Below are positions 1-4,339 of a stretch of 5,027 bases of DNA, in pieces. Where the stretch lies: the NCBI GenBank assembly GCA_016288675.1, contig JAEELC010000175.1, positions 1 through 5,027 of the forward strand, in the 5' to 3' direction. Position numbers and translations under genes: made by a program. Source of the DNA: Acholeplasmatales bacterium (GTDB lineage Bacteria > Bacillota_I > Bacilli_A > Acholeplasmatales > Anaeroplasmataceae). Below the pieces are notes generated by a model that was given only the letters and a program-made list of their open reading frames with translations, searched no databases and was not told where the DNA came from. How positions within the stretch are numbered: the first letter of the stretch is position 1; each line of letters begins with the position of its first letter.

Positions 1-696
1 CAAGGCTTAAATGAAGAAAAGATTATTAAATCTTTTGGTTCAATTGAAAAGATTATTAAAGAAGAAGCTTATAAAGAAGAAGATATTTATAAAATTTATA
101 TTAAATTACAAAACAATGATGTTAAATTAATTTTTAATAATTCTAAAAAAATTGATGTATCTGTTATAGATGGTAATTTAGATGATTTTATAATTACTAA
201 TAAGAAAAATAATTTTTCAATAATGAGCCAAGAAAATATTTTTAAGCCTAGTGCTTCAGGTGATTTAGAAATTAGTATACCTAATAATACTAATTTAAAT
301 CTTGAGGTATCTACTACTAGTGGAGATATATTTACCGATGAAATTAATGCTAGATTTATAAAATTATCTACTGTATCAGGAGATATTAAAGCTAATAAGA
401 TTAATTCTAAAGAAATATTAATTAATACAATTTCTGGAGATGTATATAGCATAGATTTAAATAGTGATCAAATTAAATTTAGAAGTGTATCAGGTGATTT
501 TAAAATTACTAATTTAAAAGGAGATAATTTAACTGTTAATACTGTATCAGGTGATGCAGTATTAAGAAATTGTACTATTAAAAATCTACCTAGCTTAGCT
601 AGTGTATCAGGTAGTATTTTAATTAACGGAAAGGATAAAGCTAAATCTATTAAGAATTTCTTTGCAAATTTAGGGGGTAAAAAACATGAAGATTAG
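1..696 (+). CDS. DUF1700/HAAS-like plus DUF4097 beta-solenoid protein, 5' end missing
   Basis: The frame is open from the first base, so the gene begins upstream of the window. The in-frame ATG at 223 is internal: it has no ribosome binding site and would cut the protein domain. 231 residues are visible. Residues 2-22 (GLNEEKIIKSFGSIEKIIKEE) resemble the end of a DUF1700/HAAS helical domain, whose members carry a G-S-x-E-x-I motif. Residues from about 28 on are beta-strand rich. They carry seven SGD or SGS turns at about 86, 107, 126, 145, 164, 183 and 203, typical of DUF4097 adhesin-like solenoids. No signal peptide or membrane helix is visible in the part seen. In Bacillota such proteins commonly sit with PadR regulators and small membrane proteins and are linked to envelope sensing; the exact function is unknown. 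The next gene, a small membrane protein, overlaps it by 11 nt, which suggests translational coupling. Family assignment is good; function is open. Confidence 0.85.
   Translation, partial: QGLNEEKIIKSFGSIEKIIKEEAYKEEDIYKIYIKLQNNDVKLIFNNSKKIDVSVIDGNLDDFIITNKKNNFSIMSQENIFKPSASGDLEISIPNNTNLNLEVSTTSGDIFTDEINARFIKLSTVSGDIKANKINSKEILINTISGDVYSIDLNSDQIKFRSVSGDFKITNLKGDNLTVNTVSGDAVLRNCTIKNLPSLASVSGSILINGKDKAKSIKNFFANLGGKKHED
256..615 (+). repeat. In-gene SGD repeat array, mostly 57-bp period
   Basis: These are tandem coding repeats of the DUF4097 solenoid. The SGD codons begin at 256, 319, 376, 433, 490, 547 and 607. The spacing is 21, 19, 19, 19, 19 and 20 residues, so the core period is 57 bp. DNA identity is limited to short patches such as gtatcaggtgat at 487 and 544, with variants at 373 and 604. 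The rest of each unit has diverged, so this reads as an old protein repeat rather than a recently expanded DNA repeat. Confidence 0.85.
672..678 (+). promoter_or_regulatory. Ribosome binding site of the small membrane protein
   Basis: AGGGGGT differs by one base from AGGAGGT and lies 7 nt before the ATG at 686. It is inside the coding region of the preceding gene and supports the overlapping start. Confidence 0.7.
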
Positions 697-1030
697 AGAA
701 AAGATTGTAGCGATTACACCATTTGTATCCTTAATCGCATTTATATTAATTGGCTATTATACAGGATATTGGCATCCTGCATGGACTGTATTCTTATTAA
801 TTCCAGCAATGCCTTTTATTGTTGGACTTCAAAAATTTCACATTTCATATCCATTAATTACAGTTTTAGTATATGTTATTTTAGGTATTATTTTTAAGGA
901 TAAATGGTGGCATCCTGGTTGGGTTATATTCTTAACAATACCTGTTTATTATATTTTAACAGCTGATATAAAAAAGCATAAGAAGGAGCATAAGAGCTTT
1001 ACAATAAATCTAGATGAAGATGATGATTAA
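686..1030 (+). CDS. Small membrane protein with duplicated WHP(A/G)W two-helix unit
   Basis: This is a 114-residue protein with about four predicted membrane helices, near residues 7-27, 31-49, 54-71 and 77-94. The second and fourth helices each begin right after a matching motif: YWHPAWTVFLLIP at 28-40 and WWHPGWVIFLTIP at 74-86, 46 residues apart. The protein therefore looks like a duplicated helical hairpin. The C-terminal tail (about 95-114) is cytosol-like: first lysine/histidine rich, then acidic, ending LDEDDD. WHPGW-type hydrophobic segments are familiar to me from small membrane proteins and from membrane tails of regulators in low-GC Bacillota, but I know of no proven activity. The start at 686 has a good ribosome binding site and overlaps the DUF4097 gene by 11 nt. 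The pair may act as a membrane anchor plus soluble sensor; that is an inference. Confidence 0.85.
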   Translation: MKIREKIVAITPFVSLIAFILIGYYTGYWHPAWTVFLLIPAMPFIVGLQKFHISYPLITVLVYVILGIIFKDKWWHPGWVIFLTIPVYYILTADIKKHKKEHKSFTINLDEDDD

Positions 1031-1050
1031 TTTCATCATTTTTTATTTTT
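1017..1050 (+). terminator. Intrinsic terminator overlapping the end of the membrane protein gene
   Basis: The arms 1017-1026 (aagatgatga) and 1033-1042 (tcatcatttt) pair over 10 bp with one G-U, around a 6-nt loop, and run into a T-rich tail to 1050. The left arm lies in the last codons of the membrane protein gene. The stem is A+T-rich, so strength is uncertain. Confidence 0.6.
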
Positions 1051-1053
1051 ATT

Positions 1054-1062
1054 TGGTATAAT
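1054..1062 (+). promoter_or_regulatory. Extended -10 promoter of the CBS/PPTase unit
   Basis: TGGTATAAT is a perfect TATAAT with the TGN extension. No good -35 is present at 16-18 nt spacing (the region reads catcat), so the extended -10 probably carries recognition. Transcription should start near 1068-1070, giving a leader of only about 11-13 nt. Confidence 0.65.
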
Positions 1063-1068
1063 AAAAAT

Positions 1069-1074
1069 GGTGAT
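1069..1074 (+). promoter_or_regulatory. Ribosome binding site of the CBS gene
   Basis: GGTGAT matches the 3' half of the AGGAGGTGAT consensus and lies 6 nt before the ATG at 1081. It is nearly at the predicted 5' end of the transcript. Confidence 0.7.
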
Positions 1075-1080
1075 TAATTT

Positions 1081-1497
1081 ATGAATATTTTATTCTTCTT
1101 AAAACCTAAGAGTGATATTACATATTTAAATAGAAATGATTCTTTATTTGAAGCTATAAATATTTTTAGAACAACTAAATATAATGAGCTTCCAGTTTTA
1201 AATAATGAAGGAAAGTATGTGTTTACTATATCTGTTGCAGATTTATTATATGCAATTAAAGATATGAAGTTTTATAATGATGAGCAGGCTAAAAGAATTA
1301 AGATTGCTCAAATAAAAAGAATGAAGGATATTTTACCTGTGTATATTGAGAGCGATATGAAGGATTTAATTAATTTATCCTTAAGTGAAAACTTTGTACC
1401 TGTACTAGATGATAGAGATATTTTTATTGGTATTGTACGCCGTAGAGATATTATTTCATATTATGTAGAAAGTGAAAGAAATAATAATGGAAAATAA
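1081..1497 (+). CDS. Tandem CBS-domain protein
   Basis: This is a 138-residue soluble protein made of two CBS domains and nothing else. CBS1 spans about 8-60, including ELPVLNNEGKYVFTISVADLL with S51 and D54. CBS2 spans about 78-130, including FVPVLDDRDIFIGIVRRRDII with D123. The S/T-x-x-D-like positions after the second strand are those that usually contact ribose in adenine nucleotide-binding CBS pairs. Free-standing CBS pairs of this size bind AMP, ATP or, in the Bacillus DarB (YkuL)/Listeria CbpB family, cyclic di-AMP. The N-terminus (MNILFFLKPKS) resembles a group of Bacillota CBS proteins of unknown role rather than a characterised one. The gene has its own extended -10 promoter and GGTGAT site and overlaps the downstream phosphopantetheinyl transferase by 11 nt, so the two are probably made together. 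The ligand cannot be decided from sequence alone. Confidence 0.9.
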   Translation: MNILFFLKPKSDITYLNRNDSLFEAINIFRTTKYNELPVLNNEGKYVFTISVADLLYAIKDMKFYNDEQAKRIKIAQIKRMKDILPVYIESDMKDLINLSLSENFVPVLDDRDIFIGIVRRRDIISYYVESERNNNGK

Positions 1498-2068
1498 ATA
1501 TAATATTTTAAATGAAGATATATTTGTTTATGATGTTAGAAATGATAATTATGAAACTTTAAAAAAATATTTTTCTAGATTTCTAACAATAAATGAAATT
1601 AATGAAATAGAATCTTATAAATTAGAACAGGATAAAATTTGTAGAATTTTATCTTATTCTATTCCTAAGATTAAATTGGCAAAAGAATTAAATATAAATC
1701 CTTGTGATATAGTAATTATTAGAGATAAGAATAAAAGACCACTTTATAAAGATTATAATTATTATTATAGCGTTAGTCATACTAAGAATTATTTAGCATT
1801 TGTTTTATCAAAAGAAAATGTTGGTCTTGATATAGAAGAAAGAGTTTTAAGAGATTTTAAAGCTATTAGTTATGTATCAAGTGAAGAAGAATATAATGAA
1901 TGTAAGGAGCCTGATGATTATTATACATTATGGACTTTTAAAGAAGCTTATGCAAAACTAAAAGGAACAGGAATTACTAAAGAGCTTAAAAATATTTTGA
2001 CTTATAAATATAAAAATAAGCAAACTATATATATTAATCATTTAGTTATCACATTAGTTAAAGAATAG
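1487..2068 (+). CDS. Sfp-type 4'-phosphopantetheinyl transferase
   Basis: This enzyme transfers the 4'-phosphopantetheine arm of coenzyme A to a conserved serine of a carrier protein. The 193 residues include the family motifs in order: NKRP at 82-85, YSVSHT at 94-99, GLDIEE at 113-118 and WTFKEAYAKLKGTG at 149-162. D115, E117 and E153 correspond to the Mg-binding acids of Bacillus Sfp (D107, E109, E151), and K157 to its active-site lysine. The fold is Sfp-like but short (Sfp is 224 residues), mostly at the C-terminal end. I chose the ATG at 1487, with a weak AGTGAAAG site at 1471-1478. An in-frame GTG at 1472 would add five residues but has no site before it. The gene overlaps the CBS gene by 11 nt and ends at a strong hairpin. 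No carrier protein, peptide synthetase or polyketide synthase is in the window, so the substrate (fatty-acid ACP or other) is unknown. Confidence 0.9.
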   Translation: MENKYNILNEDIFVYDVRNDNYETLKKYFSRFLTINEINEIESYKLEQDKICRILSYSIPKIKLAKELNINPCDIVIIRDKNKRPLYKDYNYYYSVSHTKNYLAFVLSKENVGLDIEERVLRDFKAISYVSSEEEYNECKEPDDYYTLWTFKEAYAKLKGTGITKELKNILTYKYKNKQTIYINHLVITLVKE

Positions 2069-2087
2069 GTTAAATTGTAAAATCACC

Positions 2088-2115
2088 TTGAGTTTTATTA
2101 TTATTTTGTTATAAT
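2088..2115 (+). promoter_or_regulatory. Promoter of the ABC-F gene
   Basis: The -35 is TTGAGT (2088-2093, 4 of 6 consensus), then a 16-nt spacer, then an extended -10, TGTTATAAT, with TATAAT at 2110-2115. The start should fall near 2122, so the leader is about 13 nt and lacks the left arm of the overlapping hairpin. Confidence 0.7.
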
Positions 2116-2122
2116 AAAACCT

Positions 2123-2128
2123 GGTGAT
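2123..2128 (+). promoter_or_regulatory. Ribosome binding site of the ABC-F gene
   Basis: GGTGAT lies 6 nt before the ATG. It forms part of the right outer arm of the terminator hairpin. It would be paired in read-through RNA but free in RNA started at the gene's own promoter. Confidence 0.7.
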
Positions 2129-2134
2129 TTTTTT

Positions 2135-3688
2135 ATGTCAGTTTTAAAAGCAACTTCTGTTTCTCATGGTTTTGGTGAGAGAACAATTTTAGAAAATGCA
2201 ACATTCCAATTAAATAAAGGTGAACACGTTGGTCTTATTGGTAATAATGGTGAAGGTAAGACTACTTTCTTAAATATTATTACAGGTAATATTACTCCAG
2301 ATTCTGGTAAGATTGAATGGGCTAAGAATATAACTATTGGTTATTTAGATCAATATACTAAGCTTGAAAAAGGTCTTACTATTAAAGAATATTTACGTAC
2401 TGCCTTTGATAATGACTTTAAGATGGAGCAACGTACATTTGAACTATATGACAAGATGGCTACTGCAAGTGATGAAGAGGTAGCAGAAATGATGGAAGAA
2501 ATTGGAGAAATTCAAACTGAACTTGAAGCTTCTGGTTTCTACGACATTGATGCTAAAATCGAACAAGTTGGTAACGGTCTTGGATTAGGTGATTTAGGTT
2601 ATGATAGAGACGTAACTGATTTATCAGGTGGTCAAAGAAGTAAGGTATTATTAACTAAATTATTATTACAAAATCCAATGATTTTAATTTTAGATGAACC
2701 TACTAACTATTTAGACGTTGAACATATTAATTGGTTAACTAATTATTTATTAAATTATGAGAACGCATTTATTCTTGTATCTCATGATATTCCATTCTTA
2801 AATAAAGTAGTTAATGTTATTTATAATCTTGAAGCTGGTAATATGCGTAGATATACTGGTGACTACGAAACATTTAAGACTTTACATGAGACTGAATTAT
2901 TACATCAACAAATGGCTTATGATAAGCAACAAAAAGAAATTGATAAGCTAGAAAAGTTTATTGCTAAAAATAAAGCTCGTGTTGCAACTACAGACCTTGC
3001 TAAGTCTCGTCAAAGAAGACTTGATAAGATGGTTATTTTAGAAAAGCCAAGTGAACAAATTAAACCTACATTTAGATTTAATGAAGCTCCTGCAAGTGGT
3101 AGATTTGTAGTAGCTTTAGAAGATGTTGTAATTGGTTATAATGAACCATTAACTCGCCCTATTAACTTAGTTATTGAAAAAGGACATAAGGTAGCTATTA
3201 AGGGTGCTAATGGTATTGGTAAATCTACATTATTAAAAACTATTCTAGGTAAGCTTAAGCCTATTAGTGGTAAGGTTGAACTTGATTATAAGCTAGAACC
3301 AGGTTATTTCCAACAAGAAGAAGTTGGAAGCCATAAGCAAGCTTTAGAAGAAGTTTGGGATATGTATCCAGCTATGACTCAAGCAGAAGTACGTGGTGCT
3401 CTTGCAAGCTGTGGTTTAACTAAGGAAAAGATTGAATCATTAATGATCGTTTTATCCGGTGGTGAACAAGCTAAGGTACGTATTTGTAAGATTATGCTAA
3501 GTGAAACTAACTGTCTTGTATTAGACGAACCTACTAACCACTTAGATAATTTAGCTAAGGAAGCTTTAAAGGAAGCCTTAGAAAAATATAAAGGTACTGT
3601 TATTCTAGTTTCTCATGAACCAGAATTCTATGATGGCTTATGTGATACAATCTTAAATGCAGAAGAATGGACATTAAAGATTGTATAA
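2135..3688 (+). CDS. yfmM: ABC-F ATPase, YfmM type
   Basis: This is a 517-residue soluble protein with two ABC ATPase domains, no membrane helices, and an inter-domain linker: the ABC-F plan. Domain 1 has Walker A GNNGEGKT (36-43), signature LSGGQ (163-167), Walker B ILILDEPT (183-190, catalytic E188) and H-loop H217. The charged linker spans about 241-320, including QQKEIDKLEKFIAKNKARVA. Domain 2 has Walker A GANGIGKS (357-364), signature LSGGE (440-444), Walker B CLVLDEPT (460-467, E465) and H494. Both ATP sites look intact. The start HGFGER, the stretch GEHVGLIGNNGEGKTTF and the end EEWTLKIV match Bacillus subtilis YfmM as I recall it, and the length is nearly the same (518). ABC-F proteins bind the ribosomal E site and relieve stalling or protect from antibiotics; the role of YfmM is poorly defined, so resistance should not be assumed. 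The gene stands alone with its own promoter and terminator, and about half its arginine codons are CGN, unlike its neighbours. Confidence 0.95.
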   Translation: MSVLKATSVSHGFGERTILENATFQLNKGEHVGLIGNNGEGKTTFLNIITGNITPDSGKIEWAKNITIGYLDQYTKLEKGLTIKEYLRTAFDNDFKMEQRTFELYDKMATASDEEVAEMMEEIGEIQTELEASGFYDIDAKIEQVGNGLGLGDLGYDRDVTDLSGGQRSKVLLTKLLLQNPMILILDEPTNYLDVEHINWLTNYLLNYENAFILVSHDIPFLNKVVNVIYNLEAGNMRRYTGDYETFKTLHETELLHQQMAYDKQQKEIDKLEKFIAKNKARVATTDLAKSRQRRLDKMVILEKPSEQIKPTFRFNEAPASGRFVVALEDVVIGYNEPLTRPINLVIEKGHKVAIKGANGIGKSTLLKTILGKLKPISGKVELDYKLEPGYFQQEEVGSHKQALEEVWDMYPAMTQAEVRGALASCGLTKEKIESLMIVLSGGEQAKVRICKIMLSETNCLVLDEPTNHLDNLAKEALKEALEKYKGTVILVSHEPEFYDGLCDTILNAEEWTLKIV

Positions 3689-3752
3689 AAAAATATTTTT
3701 AAATTTGTGATTTTTTAATTATTTGATATACAATTTAAAATATTATTAAATT

Positions 3753-3787
3753 ATGACTTAAGATTAAATTCTTAAGTCATTTTTTTT
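3753..3787 (+). terminator. Intrinsic terminator of the ABC-F gene
   Basis: A perfect 10-bp stem, atgacttaag (3753-3762) with cttaagtcat (3771-3780), closes an 8-nt loop and is followed by seven Ts. It lies 64 nt after the stop. The reverse direction lacks a clean T tract, so it appears one-way. Confidence 0.85.
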
Positions 3788-3833
3788 ATAAATTGTTTGA
3801 TTACTTGTAAATTTTTAAATTTTTTTTAAAAAT

Positions 3834-3861
3834 TTGATTTTAATTTTTTATTTGGTAATAT
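3834..3861 (+). promoter_or_regulatory. Promoter of the ssb gene
   Basis: TTGATT at 3834-3839, a 16-nt spacer and TAATAT at 3856-3861 preceded by TGG (extended -10). Upstream, 3808-3832 is made of A and T tracts, including T8 at 3820-3827 followed by A5, which could act as an UP element. The predicted leader is about 37-39 nt, much longer than that of the other genes here. Confidence 0.55.
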
Positions 3862-3893
3862 ATAGGTACACTAGTGCAAAAAACAAATATTTT

Positions 3894-3900
3894 AAGGAGG
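3894..3900 (+). promoter_or_regulatory. Ribosome binding site that fixes the ssb start
   Basis: AAGGAGG is a near-perfect site 5 nt before the ATG at 3906. It decides against the upstream in-frame ATG at 3834, which lies inside the promoter. Confidence 0.9.
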
Positions 3901-3905
3901 TTATT

Positions 3906-4235
3906 ATGTATAACTATGTAATGCTAATGGGGAGATTATGTACTGAACCAGATGTAAAGACCAGCGCAAGTGGTGTTGATTATACTAATTTACTCTTAGC
4001 TGTAAGCAGACCATTTAAAAATCCAGATACTAATAAGTATGATACTGATTTTTTCCCAATTGCTGTATTTAGTTCTTTATGTGATATTTGCAAGCAAAAT
4101 CTACATAAGGGTGATTGTGTTGCGATTAAAGCGCGTTTAGAAAGAGCTAATTCTAAAATTGAGTCTAAAGAAATTACTCAAACTAATATTGTTGCTGAAC
4201 GTATTATGTTTATTTCACATTCTAATAAAAATTAG
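3906..4235 (+). CDS. ssb: Short single-stranded DNA-binding protein, OB fold only
   Basis: This is a 109-residue bacterial SSB made of one OB fold. Family landmarks are YVMLMGRL (4-11), G23, LLLAVSRPFKN (29-39), DTDFFPIAVF (46-55), KGD (68-70), the KARLE strand (75-79) and a closing strand NIVAERIMFI (94-103). The protein ends at SHSNKN. It has neither the flexible linker nor the acidic DDDIPF-type tip by which replicative SSBs recruit partners. The usual tryptophan after the second-strand pair is F55, and the protein has no tryptophan at all. In length and lack of tail it resembles Bacillus SsbB, the 113-residue accessory SSB used in competence. I infer an accessory rather than the replicative SSB, which typically lies between rpsF and rpsR. 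The ATG at 3906 is set by a strong ribosome binding site; a longer reading from 3834 gives an unrelated 24-residue lead. The gene is monocistronic between its own promoter and terminator. Confidence 0.88.
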   Translation: MYNYVMLMGRLCTEPDVKTSASGVDYTNLLLAVSRPFKNPDTNKYDTDFFPIAVFSSLCDICKQNLHKGDCVAIKARLERANSKIESKEITQTNIVAERIMFISHSNKN

Positions 4236-4241
4236 ATTATT

Positions 4242-4267
4242 AATGACCGATTCTCGGTCATTTTTTT
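4242..4267 (+). terminator. Intrinsic terminator of ssb
   Basis: A perfect 9-bp stem, aatgaccga (4242-4250) with tcggtcatt (4254-4262), closes a 3-nt loop and ends in a run of seven Ts (4261-4267). It lies 6 nt after the stop codon. Confidence 0.9.
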
Positions 4268-4290
4268 AATTTATTTTATTGTTTCTTTCG

Positions 4291-4319
4291 TTGATTAAAA
4301 TAGACTTAATTGTTATAAT
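4291..4319 (+). promoter_or_regulatory. Promoter of thyA
   Basis: TTGATT (4291-4296), a 17-nt spacer, then extended -10 TGTTATAAT with a perfect TATAAT at 4314-4319. Transcription should begin near 4326, giving a leader of about 14 nt. Confidence 0.7.
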
Positions 4320-4326
4320 TAGAGTT

Positions 4327-4333
4327 AGGTGAT
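4327..4333 (+). promoter_or_regulatory. Ribosome binding site of thyA
   Basis: AGGTGAT lies 6 nt before the ATG at 4340, at the predicted start of the transcript. Confidence 0.75.
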
Positions 4334-4339
4334 AATAAA

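Larger units (their letters stand above)
2079..2134 (+). terminator. Two-part hairpin terminator that contains the next gene's promoter and SD
   Basis: The outer arms aaaatcacc (2079-2087) and ggtgatttt (2123-2131) are perfectly complementary. The inner arms gttttattat (2092-2101) and ataataaaac (2111-2120) are also perfect. They are separated by a small internal loop (ttga against ct) and a 9-nt apical loop. Seven Ts at 2128-2134 follow the G+C-rich base of the stem. This is a credible intrinsic terminator for the CBS/PPTase unit, directly abutting the ATG at 2135. Confidence 0.75.

Noticed and set aside
223..225. ATG as start of the DUF4097 protein
   Set aside because: The frame is open to the left edge with family-like residues before it, and no SD precedes it.
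96..452. Open frame of 118 codons on the - strand
   Set aside because: It is antisense to the DUF4097 gene. Its isoleucine/leucine-rich translation is what the reverse of A+T-rich coding sequence gives, and there is no promoter or ribosome binding site.
373..615. Periodic gtatcagg patches as a CRISPR-like or DNA repeat array
   Set aside because: The period is a whole number of codons, identity is limited to the SGD turn, and the spacers are coding solenoid strands.
1472..1474. GTG as start of the phosphopantetheinyl transferase
   Set aside because: It adds only five residues and has no SD before it; the ATG at 1487 is more likely, though the SD there is also weak.
2071..2120. Mirror promoter and GGTGAT on the - strand
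   Set aside because: It arises from the symmetry of the inverted repeat, and no reading frame follows on the - strand.
3688..3702. Short A/T palindrome after the ABC-F stop
   Set aside because: It contains no G-C pair and is expected by chance here; the real terminator lies at 3753-3787.
3723..3752. Promoter-like TTGATA with a TAAATT 18 nt later
   Set aside because: The -10 is poor and the transcript would begin inside the terminator hairpin at 3753-3787.
3834..3905. In-frame upstream ATG for ssb, adding 24 residues
   Set aside because: The extension covers the promoter and the AAGGAGG site and does not resemble an SSB. The family's N-terminus matches the start at 3906.
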